A program made the position numbers and the translations under genes. A stretch of 64,000 nucleotides of DNA from Aphelenchoides besseyi (Eukaryota > Nematoda > Chromadorea > Rhabditida > Aphelenchoididae), in contig JAMPIQ010000001.1 of assembly GCA_024699855.1 (NCBI GenBank), positions 15,810,001 through 15,874,000 on the forward strand, written 5' to 3'. Positions 33,262-45,661 of this stretch are shown piece by piece. Below the pieces are notes generated by a model. It ran no database searches and was not told the DNA's origin. It saw only the letters and a list, made by a program, of their open reading frames with translations. How positions within the stretch are numbered: position 1 is the stretch's first letter; each line of letters begins with the position of its first letter.

Positions 33262-36200
33262 ATGGCTGATCCGGCGATCGATTTGAACTTGGTCGACTAC
33301 TTGGCGGTGATTGGATTCGATCGAGAAGCGGGATTGGAGGTCGGTGAACGCAGCTCTGGACTCGTTTTGCAATCGTCTTTTCAGGTCGATTTGACAGCCG
33401 AAAGCTTTTCGGACTTCACGACGGAACGCTCGAAAGCACCGCTGGATCGCTCTTACAAAGCTTCTGTTCTTCAGGTGTTTCCGAAGAATCGTCCGAACTT
33501 CCCGTTTGTTTCCGAAGTCTCATCGGTAAGTGACAGTGAAGTGTGTTCACGAGTTCTTTCAGTTATGTATGCCCAAGGGTCTACAATTCTATACGGAACG
33601 TAAATTGCCGCCTAAACGTTTTCATTCGTTCGTTCTGATTCGCGAAGATGGTCAACGAGTCAATGGCTGTGCCTATACCTTCTATGAGGTTGGTTTTACT
33701 TTTGTTCTCTGCATCCTTTGATCGAAAATAATTCCTGATTTAATTCATACGTCACGATTATGCAAAACGTGTTCAATACACTAGGAGACGATTAGAGAGC
33801 TCATCTACTTCTTTCAGCCGGTAGTCGATTTGGAAGTTCGACAGCAGATTTTGGATTTGCATTTGGATTACATAAAAGAGATTACGGAAAGCTCTGAAGC
33901 ACCACATCGCCGTTCCCGATCCAGTAGTCAGCCGGGGCAAGTGAGTTTTGGTGAACGAACTCTTCCGCGCAACGTCTCTCGACGAAATCAATCGAAACGA
34001 ACTTCTTATTACGATTCAATTCAAAAGCCGATCTACGTTGCCAAATGTTTATGTGTAGTTCAACGGTTGGTTTCAAGGTTTAAATTGTGTACTTTGGTTG
34101 TTTCAGGCTTCCGGTCTTATTCTCCGTGGAGAATCTTTTGCTCGCGGTTTGGCAGTCGATTTTCGGTGATGGAAATCGTGTGGATCCTGTCGACTTGATC
34201 TCGTGGATTTTGTACGAAATTCCGTTGCCGATTCCCGGAACTGCGTTGGAGTGTTCGTTCGTGGATTGCGACCTCACGGTTCGTCGGCCGGGACTCTGCG
34301 AGTTGCCGTTCTTTGACTACCCGATCTACGACCTTTTTCGCACGATTCCCGTTGACAAATTCGTCAAACTATTCACTTGTTTTATGCTCGAACATCAAAT
34401 CCTCTTGTGCTCAAAACGTAAGGCTTAGAACAGCAAAACCTCTCAAACTTTTTTGACCATTCAATCAAACATACAGAGGGGTTTTAGAGCTTTGTTTCAC
34501 AACCTCTAAGATACCGTTTGAAAGAGAAAGTGTTTAGGTCTTGACCGTTTAATGTTGGTCGCTGAATGTCTTTCGACTTTGATTTTTCCTTTCCGTTGGC
34601 AGCTTACTTACGTGCCTATTTTACCATTTGCTCAACTCAAATTCATTGAAGCTCCAGTGCCATATTTGATGGGATTCTGTTATGATGACCGAATTCCTGA
34701 CCAAATCTTTCAGGTGAGATCGCAGCAATTTGAATCTCTTAACTGGGGTTTTAGAGTAACGTCTGTGTTTTGGACATCGACGCCTCACGTTTGGATTATC
34801 CCGAAGATGTTCCGACTTTTCCGAAGTCACGCGAACTGATCACTCAAATCGAAATGCTCATCCGAGATTTTGATGCCGACTCAACAACTGGCGATCCCTT
34901 CAAAAAGGAGGAGATAGTACTACAGACTCAAGAAAAAACTTCGCCTGTACGCGTTGTAATGCGATCCAACGGTCACGCACGACGTGCCAATCGACGCGGA
35001 ATCATTGGCGGTGCAGATTCACAACGTGAGTTTGTTGGAGACATGAAGATAACTTGAAAGGATTTTTAGTGCCCATCGAGAATCAGTGGTCTTTCAAACG
35101 AATGTCACGATCTTTCGACAATTCCGAAGCAATCGAAACGGCAATACGTCAAGAACAGGAAACGCAAGAAGAAGAAGAGATGCCTGTTGAGTCGGGGATC
35201 AGCTCGACAGCGAAATCCGAAAAAATCCAAAGATACTTAAACGTGAGTTGTGGTTGTGTTTTCTAATCCCATTCTTTTCCAGTGTTTGAGTTTCAATGCC
35301 GCTATTCGCGAGTTGTTTCTGCACACATTTGTTGGTCTTTTCACCACGTACGAACAGTTCGTAATCAACAGCGCCGATCAACAGAAACTCTCGCAGGGCG
35401 GAAGTCGAGATTCGGTTGTGAACTTCGATCGTGCTTCTTTTCTCAGTGATCAGCCGGTAGTTTCGTTTTTCTTTCGGTTTGAACCGCTTCTTAGGACTCG
35501 TCGTTACCGTTTCTTGCCGCTTTCCTGGAAACTCAAATGTTTGCGTCGTTCGTCGATGCGAAACTCTTTTCGCAGTGGAGAGACGCCGACGAGAACATTG
35601 TTCTGTTTGACATGCGAGTGGCGGAGGCTAAAACTCGAACTGCAACAGCCAATCGAGTTTCGGTTGTGGTGAAGAATGAGTTCAATGTGCACGGTGAGTC
35701 CCTTTTTTGCGGCCTTTGAACCCAACTTTCTGCAGAGATTCCAAAATCACAACCATCGTTTGTTTACGACGTTCCACCGCCACGACCTTCGAGTTCTTCT
35801 GTTGTTCCATCTTCCGGAATTTTTCCACAATTCGATCCCGCTCTCTTCGAATCGACACCACGAATCCCGCTACACGCTGGAATGGAACGTTTGGCCGTGG
35901 AATTGGACGAACAACGTGAAAAACTGCGAATCGCCGCATCACCACAAAAACAGCGAACTCCCAGACGTCGACAACAGAACGGAACTCCGAGTTCTGCCAA
36001 TTCAACTCCCGGCCAACTTGCTCAGCAACGGAACTGGACGTTCGTTGAGCAGTTGCTAAAGGAAACTAAAATCAAAACGAAACGTTTGCTCCTAATGAAA
36101 ATGGGAAAAGAAGCCCTTCAGTTGGGACATCACGACTCGGGAGTTCAGGGAGTCGAAGAAAACACACTAGTCGCCGGTTTCTGCGATCTTTTGGATCGCG

Positions 36201-39200
36201 TTTGGGCTCATGGACTGAAGAAGAAACAAGTGGGTTTACAGCTACGATAAAGTTTAGACTTGCGATCTCAAATTCGAAACGTGTTGAGTATCTTCTGATG
36301 GCTTTCAGGGAAAATCGTCGCTGTGGGCAAATGTTTTGAGTTACTACGAACAAAACAAATTCGAGGAAGTGCGATCTATTCATCTGAAAAATCATCCGAA
36401 CGTTTCGCCCGGTAAGTTTTTTTCGACTACTCAGTTTCTCCTTCTCTTAAGCTCTCATCTGGATTATCTTTCGACGACGAATCGAATGTAAGAAATTGCA
36501 AGCTTTTCGTTTTGTGCATCGCGTTCTCGAGAGTTACGAGTTTTTTTCAAACGTAGATGAATATCGTGCATCTTTTGTTGGACGAAATGTTCTTTCTTTA
36601 ACAGAAGCTCACGATTGTATTCATTTCAGTTCGAGAAGCTTGTGATTCACAATTGCGCTTCTGCGACTTTATTGTCTTGAATTTGTGAGCTTTTGATGCC
36701 TGCTAGTGACTCTCTTGATGTTTCGATATTGTATTTGAGATCATCGTTGTTGTTTATTGTGTTTGTCTCAATTTCAGTTGTCGAGAGTGATTGTGAGAAC
36801 GTCGAAAACTGTGATGAGGAGAAGACGGCAATCGGCGAGATCTTCGGACATTTACGGGCATTGAAGTCGACAATCGAAAAGGATGCTGCCGAGGACCCAA
36901 CGAACACGTGGTCGGTTTCGTTGCTACGTGTTGCGAATTTCATTTCCGACAAAATTGCGATTCCCGAGGAATCGACTGAAGGTCGTAACGCACGACCGCC
37001 AATTCACGGGTCGGCTTTTGGGTTACGCTCGAATTCTGTGGCACCTCGCCGCGATCCAACGCTTTTCAACGGCCGTCCACCGTCTGCGCCACGATCACAA
37101 CTACCACCTCGACCAATTCACAAGTCCTGTTCGGCCAATGGTAAGATGGTGCCTACTAACTTTCGTGTGATTTCTCTTACAACTAGTTTGATGTTTTGAG
37201 TTGATCGAATACACGGCTTAACTGATTGCTAATCTTCGATATTCAACGATGTGTTCTAATCATTTGTTTTCTTGGTTGAACTTTAACAAACTAGTCACTC
37301 ATTTGCACTGCGTAATTGCTGCTAATCAATCGGCTTTAAATAGACGAATCAAAACGAAAAAATGAACATAACACAAAATTTTGAAGACTTTGGTCCCCAG
37401 TTGATGTCACAACAAAAACCGCCGTTGACTGCTGGCTCACAACCTCCGACTCCAACTCATCAACCTGCTTCTCGGAATCGTCATCGCAAACGATCGTTGT
37501 CGCGACCCAAATCGCCAATCGATTTCGAACGCCAACTACCGCCTTTGCCAACGCACATCGGCTACGATCTGAGGTCAGTGATCATTCGTAAAGATTGCGA
37601 AGAAACAAATTGAACTTTTGAAGTCAATCTGCTTGCAGGAACGTTCTTCGTATGACCGAAATAAAAACGGACATCGGATTCGCTCGAGCGTTCGTGCGAT
37701 TGAGCTTAGAACGCAAACTACTGCACAGTCATTTGAAGTCGATACTCGGCGATCGACATTTGTTGCGAGAGCTGTTCAAACGCTATGCTTTCTTGCGCAG
37801 TGAAGATGAACGCGAACAGTTTCTCTATCACTGTTTGTCGTTGAATGCCGTCGACTTTTCGTGTTTCACTCACACCTTCCTGTCAACGCGAATCCAATAC
37901 GAAGTTCTTTTCGTGGGAACTTTGGATCGTTTCCAATCGGCCGCCGTTTGGTTGATTTGTTCCGGTTCATTAGGCGCCACGAATGCCATCCATTTGCCGC
38001 CCAATTCGCTGCAGTTTACCTTCGATGTAAGTCGATCCAGTGGGGCAATTGATAATGAAGCTTAGCATAAAAACTTGGGTATCTTAACGACTTTGCGAAT
38101 CGGTTTCAACGCTCGAGAGAAGTCAGCCAAGTGGTTCTTAGATTACGTGAGTTTCCTCTTTTGCTCCAGCTCTTATGGAATCTACGTTTTTGGTTTCAGG
38201 TTATTGTTCGAAACAACATCACGGCTCAAACTTTTCGTTTCAATTGCGGTCGATCTTTCGGACGGGGAGTCGACGATGGAGCAACGGTAAGTTGATTTCA
38301 AGTCAAATAGTTGATTTAATGGTCGTAAATGTCGTATAATAAGGCCAGTTACCAAGAGGAAACGTGACCGCGACAGTTATCATCTAATCAAAAGAAAACG
38401 ATCTAACTATTGATGAGTGAACGGAGTAAAAGTGTGTTTGCAGGAACGAGTGTTGGTGGCCGAGACAATACGCGCAAATCCCGAAGATGTAGAATCACCG
38501 ACGAACGCGCACGCGCCGTCAATGATGTCGAAATTGATGTCAACTTCGATGATGCTAAATCAACAGATGAGTCGGCCGGAATCGCCTGCTAGTTCGGTTT
38601 CGGAAGCTGGAGATCGACATCGACGATCAACGTCGAGATCGAGAGCTGTGGAACCGCAGTACAACTTCTATTCAGCTCGTGGCTCATCTCTGCCGCGACC
38701 CGTCAATCGCAATGATCAACGAATCAACGAACTTCAACACAGAATTGGCGAATCCGTGAACGCATTAGTCAAACACTTTTATCAGCCCACTTATCAAACG
38801 GAAGCAAATTTAACACAATTACTTTGTGGCGATAAGGGACTAGTGATACATTTGGAACAAGTGTTTTTGTTTGGACGCAAAGATTCCTTGTTCTCAAATC
38901 GTTTCTTTGGCTCGACCTATCCGTGGGATTACATTGGTAAGCTTCGAAGTGAACACTCGAAATGCTCTTTTCAACATCCACTTATTCTTCGAACAGATTC
39001 TGATCTTAACATGTGATTTTGCAGAGAAAGCTGTTAGTTGGTTTGCTTCGTGGATCTCGGTCAACAATTCGAAACGTATCGACAAAGCAACCCAGTCGGT
39101 GATCATTTACGAGCGACATTTGCTGTCGAAGATCGCCGAGAACAATTCGGTCGGAAAGGAGGGAAAATTCCGCGTATTTTTATTGCTGGCTTTACGGTTT

Positions 39201-39423
39201 GTTTTCTTTTCGGTCTTATCAGTCGATTTGTTTTAGAGATCGTCATCTGTCGGGCGTTCTGCCGCTGCTTCCATGGGCACCGGTGACTCGCGAGCTCTAC
39301 GACGAGACCTCGATTCTTCGACAACCCCAACAACTGACGGCTCTCGCAACACTGTTGAAGTCGTTGGACGAATTCAATTTGACGTTGGAAAAGTCGTTGA
39401 CTTATGGGATTGTGACGACATAA
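33262..39423 (+). CDS. DENND5: DENN domain-containing protein 5 (Rab6-interacting protein 1)
   Basis: A full-length match to DENND5A/B over about 20 exons. N-terminal DENN module: [46 protein letters not shown] (33560-33690), [13 protein letters not shown] (about 34030-34065), [13 protein letters not shown] and [16 protein letters not shown] (34300-34415), [20 protein letters not shown] (about 34610-34670). Then [21 protein letters not shown], first RUN domain [20 protein letters not shown] (about 36030) with [20 protein letters not shown], then [20 protein letters not shown] and [20 protein letters not shown] (37650-37830), the PLAT domain ([10 protein letters not shown]; about 37880-38300), and a second RUN domain [36 protein letters not shown] (38735-38870), ending [15 protein letters not shown] as in vertebrates. 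DENND5 is a GEF for Rab39 and an effector of Rab6 in Golgi/endosome traffic. A long region between the first RUN domain and PLAT (36750-37560) is poorly conserved and Pro-rich. Confidence 0.93.
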
Positions 39424-39711
39424 GCGAGAACCTGGTGGTTATCGAAATTTTTAATCTCCAGTCGCCAACGTGGAAACTACTCACCACCAGTCTTTTTCTG
39501 TTTACTCACCGGTTCATGTAAAATCGCAATAAATTTCTGTCGGTTAATTACTCAGTGATTATTTTCGAATAAACGGGTTTCCAAAAGTACAAATCAATTT
39601 GCGTGTTGAAAATAAACTTTTGACGATTCTGATCGATTGATTTCGCTGATCAGTTCAAAACTGATTTTTTACTTTCGACTTTCCCGTTCACTCAATTCTT
39701 GAGGCTTACAG

Positions 39712-40963
39712 ATGGCTGAGCCAACGGCTGCGGCGAAGATCGGCTCCGCCGTTCTCTTCGGCTGCACCTCGATTTTGATTGTTTTCGTCAACAAAATTCT
39801 GCTCACAAATTTGCGGTAGGTGATCGGTGGGGTTTTGTTGAAGGCTGTGAGCTTCAGGTTCCCATCGTTTTTGTACTTGGGTCTCGGCCAAATGATCATG
39901 ACGTTGGTTGTTCTGTTCGTCGGCGAACGGTGTGCTTTGATTTCTTTTCCGCGTTTTGATCGTTCGATGCCGAGAAGAATATTTCCACTTCCCATTTTCT
40001 ATCTTCTCAACTTGATTTCCGGTTTAGGCGGAACACAGAAGTTGAAGTAAGTTTTGAAGCCACATGCGTGCAATCTAACTCAAGATCATTTTGATTGGTC
40101 GCTTTCAGTCTACCAATGTTCACGGTACTTCGAAGGATATCGATTTTGTTGACCATGATCTTCGAATATTTTCTATTAGGGTGAATTGACAGTCGAATTA
40201 ATGATCTATGTAGTAACTTCAGAATGCAATTTCCATTCGCTATAAAAGTTTCCGTCTTTCTGATGATTTTTGGATCGTTTATTGCGGCAATGTAAGTGCA
40301 CGATGACCCAACTGAGTGCTGGGTGGTTCTTTTAGATACGATTTGACTTTTGATGCTTACGGCTATACGCTGATCATGATCAACAATATTTGTACGGCTG
40401 CCAACGTTGTTTACACGAAGAAGAAATTAGACGCAAAGGTCGGTTGCCATTTCTGATGATCTGTAGTCACTCGAAAGCTATAGGATCTCGGACAATACGG
40501 TCTTCTGTACTATAATGCACTCTTCATGATTGTTCCCGCCTTGTTTATTGCATTGATGAGCGATGATACGGAGCGTGTTCGCGAGTACGTGGCTGAGGGG
40601 AACTTCACAACAAGTGTGTGGTTTTGTTTCATTTTGTCGTCGATTTGTGGTTTCATTTTGAACTATTCGTCGGTTCTTTGCACTCACTACAATTCGCCTT
40701 TGACTACAACGTGTGTTGGACCGATAAAGGTGAGTCTTCAAAAAGTGATTGGTACTTCAATTCGGCTTTAGAATCTTTTTGTCACGTATGTTGGAATGAT
40801 TTCAAGTGGCGATTACATTTTCCAATTCGCGAATTTCGTTGGCGTCAACATCAGTGTATTCGGAAGTGTTCTCTACACGTACGTTACATTCCGACGCAAA
40901 GCAATCAACTACAATCGACAAATTACGGTGAATCCAATTGAAAAAGAAAAACTACTTCCGTAG
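39712..40963 (+). CDS. UDP-sugar transporter, SLC35D type (sqv-7-like)
   Basis: About seven exons, some 320 residues, ten hydrophobic segments. Conserved runs: FGCTSILIVFVNKILLTNLR, FPSFLYLGLGQMIMTLVVLF, FPLPIFYLLNLISGLGGTQK, LNLPMFTVLRRISILLTMIF, YTLIMINNICTAANVVYTKK, LGQYGLLYYNALFMIVPALF, and FILNYSSVLCTHYNSPLTTT. The LPMFTVLRR, NNIxTAxNxVYTK and YNS-x-LTT motifs are those of SLC35D1/D2 and C. elegans SQV-7. These import UDP-glucuronic acid, UDP-GalNAc and related sugars into the ER/Golgi for glycosaminoglycan and glycan synthesis. The ATG follows a GGCTTACAG acceptor, 288 bp after the DENND5 stop, which allows an operon. The C-terminus ends EKEKLLP. Confidence 0.92.
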
Positions 40964-41343
40964 ACTCAACGGTCATTTCCAAACATATCAATGAGAAAAA
41001 CGAGTCATATCACTTCTCTGCTGTATAATTAATTTATTTGAAATAAAACGGTTACTATCAAACGGCAATAGACGTGCAACGAAGCAAATTTGGTTGCGTT
41101 AAACTGCAACCTCATTTCCGACAAACAAGAATCTAAGGTTCCACTTGTGTTCATCAACTTCAGGATTCGATCTCCGCACTCGTACAGCTCGTGACCAATA
41201 TGCAAATTGTCTTGCGGTTAATAAAAATAAGCAAATGCAATTTGGTTTCTCATTCGACATTTGAAGGCAATAGAAATCGGTGGCCGAATTACAGTCAGAG
41301 ATGGTTAGTGCCGACTGTTTTGATTTACGTATTAGCGATTTAG
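40964..41343. other. Gap downstream of SLC35D
   Basis: Holds the SLC35D poly(A) signal (GAAATAAAAC at about 41040). A minus-strand frame at 41099-41371 has no splice or family support. Confidence 0.4.
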
Positions 41344-42245
41344 TTGAACAACAATCACAGTGCTGAGCCATCAGAAGCCTTGGAACTTCGAGATCGTCTT
41401 CTTGCTCGTTATAAACAAGAGCACGCTGGACTAGAAGGCTATCTTACGGCCGAAGAAGAAGGAATACGTTCAATGATTCGAATTCTGGCTCCGGATTATT
41501 ACTCACAATCATCCGTTGATTGCAAATCGACTGGCACCGAGACGGTTCGAATTGAAACACCTCATGGTAAGAACGACCATTTCATTTGTTGTGTGATCGC
41601 TTGTTTCCAGTGACTGAAAAGCTATCGAGTTCTCAGCAAACCACTGCACTTGCTAAGCCAAAGAAATCGATCGATGAAGTTGGCCTGAAAATTACTGGCC
41701 GTCCAAATGGTGCACGAATACGGGCGACAATCAAACGCAATCAAACGCTACGAATGAGGATTCATTTTGCGGAAGACTCAAAGATGACAGTTACCACTCA
41801 ACTCAGTGCTACTGATTCTGAACTGAACCCAAAAGTCGCGAATTCATCAATGGGCAAGAAAAAGTTGGAATGTCAAAATGATAGCATTTCAAAATGTGAA
41901 TGTTCGGAGTGCATTGATAGTCCGGTAAGCTTCGCTCGCCTCTGCACAAATGAGCTTGTTGCAGTTGAACAAATTTGTGGCCAATGAAAGCGACGAGCGA
42001 ATCCGTTTCAAGGACCAAGCAATTTTGACTTCGGAATCAACGCTTTGTGATGTCAATTCTTTACCTCTACATCTCACTGAATCGTCGACTTTTGTTTCGG
42101 AATTGTAGAAATAAACTTGTTAAAAGGTTTGATTTTTCACAAGAAGCACGAATATTTCGACCGTCAAAGCCAATCAATGAGCTCGTGTTTCTGCGGGTCA
42201 GAAAAAGCAATTGCTCAACATCTACGAGTTGTTCTTGCAGGTTTA
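41344..42245 (+). CDS. Unrecognised exons, possibly a gene interrupted by the U2 segment
   Basis: Several exon-like pieces with GT/AG edges: ALELRDRLLARYKQEHAGLE and GYLTAEEEGIRSMIRILAPD (41380-41510), KPKKSIDEVGLKITGRPNGA then RIRATIKRNQTLRMRIHFAE (41655-41775), a Cys-containing CECSECIDSP (about 41890-41922), then NKFVANESDERIRFKDQAIL (about 41960-42025). The last piece LLNIYELFLQ (about 42210-42240) meets the edge of the duplicated U2 block. No start exon is apparent and the 3' end is replaced by U2 DNA, so this may be a truncated gene. The RIRATIKRNQTLRMR piece has a faint likeness to Ran-binding domains, too weak to name. Confidence 0.4.
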
Positions 42246-42247
42246 TG

Positions 42248-42432
42248 TTGTGGGCCGTTCCTGGTGTAAGTGCAAATCCAGGTCGACCCTTGTCGGAAGA
42301 GGAGCAAGCCCCTCAGTCCAACTGGTCCCAAAAATTGACTAATCTCGATGAGTACAATAGTACTCGTACCAGAGATTAAGCTGATAAGAACAGTTACTAC
42401 ACTTTGATCTTAGCCAAGGGCCGAGAAGCGAT
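42248..42432 (-). ncRNA. U2 spliceosomal snRNA (copy 2)
   Basis: Reverse-complement copy of the U2 gene at 24388-24572, apparently identical across the RNA, including GTAGTAAC at the branch-site recognition element, Sm site and terminal CCAGGAACGG. About 150 bp of upstream sequence (42433-42585) with the CCCAT block and TATATG is conserved as well, so both copies should be transcribed. The identity ends at about 42240 downstream. Confidence 0.95.
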
Positions 42433-42587
42433 AACTTTTAATGCTTCGACATCGACATATATGCGTTGCGGACATCAGGAAAACCGATGGGTCGCCATGG
42501 GGTTGAGGCAGCGAGAGAAAAACCGATTCCGCGTTGCGAGAGACCCAGTGGTTGCGTATGCACGCACAACGCACCTCTTCTAGTGGT
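42433..42587 (-). promoter_or_regulatory. U2 snRNA promoter (copy 2)
   Basis: Matches the promoter block of copy 1 with a handful of changes at the far end (GAAAAACCGATTCC against GAAACACCGATTCC). Contains the same TATATG at about -30 and CCCAT at -59. Confidence 0.6.
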
Positions 42588-42611
42588 GGCCAATGAAAAC
42601 TACTCCTTTCA

Positions 42612-42740
42612 CTGCTGTTGATGTACGAACCGATTGAAGGTGAATTGAACACAACCGTAAAGTGCTCTCTGAATTGCCGGTCCAGAGTCCATTCAAAAAG
42701 AATTGATCTTTTTCATGGAATTCTGATCTCCATTCGACTC
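42612..42740. repeat. Inverse copy of 30312-30437
   Basis: See the partner at 30312-30437. Here it lies about 25 bp from the U2 promoter block, so two segments that are 6 kb apart at 24-30 kb are adjacent at 42 kb. Confidence 0.85.
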
Positions 42741-43133
42741 TACTTTTTTAGAGAACTCAAATGTTACTTTAACGAAACTACTTGTCATTCAAAAAAGATC
42801 ACTACACTCAGAATTTACACAGAAAGAGATCCACTAAGTAAGTACTGTGCCCAATAGAACGTTTTGAATGTTCATTTCAAGTCCGATGATTAGTCGAATA
42901 CCAACGACTTCTGCGGCAACCTTCAATTCGGATCTTATTGGCTATTGATAGTTAATCACCCGAGAATACTAATCGATCTTACTTCTCCACAAACTAATGT
43001 GCACGTTTGTCCGGCTATTTAATCGAGTAAAAGCCGTTTACTGTAGCATCTCTTTTAAGCCAAAGTAGTCACATCGTTTAGAAGACATAAATCGATTTCA
43101 ATTTGTTTCGTCGATTGACATTAAAAAGTTTTT
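42741..43133. other. Intergenic upstream of CCDC51
   Basis: No gene recognised. The right end TTTTTAG (about 43129-43135) is a probable trans-splice acceptor, about 30 bp before the CCDC51 start. Confidence 0.4.
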
Positions 43134-43166
43134 AGTTGACTAAACGGTTTTGCCTGATGATCCAAA

Positions 43167-44345
43167 ATGCTACTATCCAGATCGTTTGCCCGAGTCGGTT
43201 GGATTCAATGCCGTGGGCTATCGGGAAGAGGAAACATCGATCGCGCTGTCGCCTATTACAACGATTTAATCGGAATCACGGAGGTGACTGCAGCGAAAAA
43301 AGACGTTATCTCAGTGAGTTAATTTCTTGGGTTGTTTTCCTTTCTTTTTTTAGTGTGAATCGGCCCTCAGCGACGCCCAACAGCAACGAAGACAGAAACA
43401 GTTTGAGCTGCGGAAGCTGCAAAATCGACTGAAAGACATTCACGGCGAATTGGATCGAACTCCACGCGGAAGTGATCGGTAGAGTTGAGATCAAATTCGC
43501 TTTTAATTCTTATTGTTCAGGTACTTGCATTTGGTTACCGAAGAACATGGCGCAATCAAACAAGAACAGAAGTTGATGGACGAATTCGAGCAGTTCGAGG
43601 ACCGGGAACGTGAAGCTTTTCATCAGCTTTCGAACAAAGTTAGTTGAAAGCTTTCGAATCGTTGTGATTTGCTTTTTAGGTCCGTGTTAGCCATGAGAAA
43701 GAACGCGAACGAGAGGAACGTACCAAGTACTGGTCGATAACCGCCTCACTAGTCGGCGCAATTCTCGGAATCATTGGAGCGACAATAAGCAATGAGATTC
43801 GGATGAGAAACATTCGAGCAATGATCCCGCAATCTCAGGATGTTCGTGATGTTTTCAATGAGATTGCTCAGATTATGCACAAGGAACAGACACAGGTAAG
43901 TGAAGTTCATCTTTTGTCTTATGTTTGAATTGTAGATAACCGAGTTTATTGGTGAAATGAAACGAATCTTTCGTCTCGATTCTCCGAAGTTGGCGACTGT
44001 CGAATTAAAGGAACCGAACGGTCAAATCGACTCGACTTTGAAGGACATCAAAAAACAAGTAAGTTGCTTGAGAAGCCAAAAAAACTCATGAAATGCATTT
44101 AGAATGCAGAGATTACAAAACAACTCCAAGAACTGAAACGATTGACGGCCTTGGATCAGTCCCTCTCATCGGACCCAAATGCGGTGGTTTACGTCGGCGA
44201 CGATATGGAGGTTCTATTGCGACGTACAGAAGAGAATATCGAATCAAAAATGAAACTTCAAACGCTGGTGATCGTCGTTTTGGCTTATGGAATTGTTGGA
44301 GTGGCTGCTCCAATCTTGTATTTGTGGTACACAGGAAATGTTTAG
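43167..44345 (+). CDS. CCDC51: CCDC51 / MITOK-like mitochondrial inner-membrane protein
   Basis: Six exons, about 330 residues. The start gives a mitochondrial presequence (MLLSRSFARVGWIQCRGLSG). Next is a coiled coil (ESALSDAQQQRRQKQFELRK, LQNRLKDIHGELDRTPRGSD, RYLHLVTEEHGAIKQEQKLM), then the family signature HEKEREREERTKYWSITASL followed by VGAILGIIGATISNEIRMRN, which matches human CCDC51 ([20 protein letters not shown] and [20 protein letters not shown]). A second membrane segment LQTLVIVVLAYGIVGVAAPI ends the protein, also as in CCDC51. The mammalian protein is the pore subunit MITOK of the mitochondrial ATP-sensitive K+ channel with ABCB8. A longer upstream frame exists but would not keep the presequence. 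The gene converges on ECSIT with only 57 bp between stop codons. A broken partial copy lies at 13258-13705. Confidence 0.9.
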
Positions 44346-44402
44346 GTCCATTGTTTGTTTAGATCTTTCTTGTTGTTTAATAAACGAGTTTATTGTCCTA
44401 AT

Positions 44403-45661
44403 TCAAACATTGATTCTCAGGATAACAGTTGCGGTTTTCAACGGCGCACACAAGAATTGCAAATGAGTAATCCACGCTGAAGCACTTGCTTCGCTCAGTT
44501 TCTCAATTGCAGCCAAACCGAGAATTGTTTCTGTGGTTTGCTCGTGTATCGTTGGATCATCGTCTTCGGGCATGATTCCATCGTAGAGTCGCACACTGTT
44601 GATGTCCTCGAGCTCCGCGTGATCAATGAACTTGTCGGCAAGTTGTTCGTGATCTCGAATCGGCGGGGTGGTTAGCGTGATGTAGGGAATACGCTTAGCA
44701 ACCAAGTAGACGTAAAACGGTCCATCGATATAGAAACAAGTCGAATCCATGGGCATACGACGAATCAAACGACGTTGCAACGGCGACTGCGCACTGACGA
44801 TCAAATTCTGATCATTGGCAACCTAAACAACAAATGCAAAAAGGAAAGTGGTGATTCTTACCGTTGAGTACGTGATTTCAGTTCCTTTGTCTCGGGACAT
44901 CATTTCCAACGCCAAACGCGCCGATTCGGCAAAATCCAAATCGGCATGACGATCTCGTTGAAGCTTCTTGTCGAGGTACTTGTTCGTGTAGCGAAGTCGT
45001 GGCAACCAATAGAACATTCGTCGAGATTTCTTGGCTGCCTGAGTCCAATCGCCAAAAATCTCGATCACTTTGTCATGGACTTCTCGATCGGGATAAACCA
45101 CTGAAAGTGAGGATGAAAAAGCCAAGTAATCGGGGACTTACTGTTCCACTCCATTTCATCCAACAAGCGCATACAACAACTCTGTTGATGCGGAAAATGC
45201 ATGAACATCTTCTAAACTTTCTACGATAAAACCGCCGATTAAAAGAAACAACTCACTTGCCATTGGTTTCTGGAAACCAGTGAGCCCTTCGGAAAAACAT
45301 CCAATAGAGCCTTGTAGATGTCGAGATCCTTGTGCAAACCGAACTCTTTCATCTGCTTCATTGCCGAATTAATGAACTCAACGTGACCGCGTTCATTTCT
45401 CGCTCTTCTTTTGAACAGCTCTGAAAACAAGTCAAAACAATGGCAAAAAAAGGAGACTCACCAATAGCTTCCAAGAACGTTTGTTTGTTTCGATTCTCCT
45501 TCGGAATCGATCGAAAGTGATCGTCGATGTGAATCAAACCGACTTCTCGATTTGGATTGGCCGAAGTACTAGAAGCGAAACGTTGCAAGACCAAACGTGA
45601 TTTGGTGATCAGATCTGAAGGTCGAAATTAATGGAAGCAATCAAAAGAACTCACTTAACAT
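44403..45661 (-). CDS. ECSIT: ECSIT, complex I assembly / Toll signalling adaptor
   Basis: About six exons, roughly 370 residues. The first exon is tiny (ATG TTA A) and splices into NLITKSRLVLQRFASSTSAN, a mitochondrial-type N-terminus. Conserved ECSIT blocks follow: RGHVEFINSAMKQMKEFGLH and KDLDIYKALLDVFPKGSLVS (human RGHVEFIYLALRKMREYGVE, RDLAVYNQLLNIFPKE), then MFMHFPHQQSCCMRLLDEME, IEIFGDWTQAAKKSRRMFYW, LPRLRYTNKY, and the C-terminal half SPLQRRLIRRMPMDSTCFYI then DGPFYVYLVAKRIPY. In mammals ECSIT works in mitochondrial complex I assembly with NDUFAF1 and in Toll/TRAF6 signalling. It is divergent to eL20 with about 250 bp between starts. Confidence 0.92.

Noticed and set aside
35676..36059. 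127-codon frame rich in His and Asn
   Set aside because: Shadow of the DENND5 exon in the next frame; the true frame ([19 protein letters not shown]) matches the family region before the first RUN domain.
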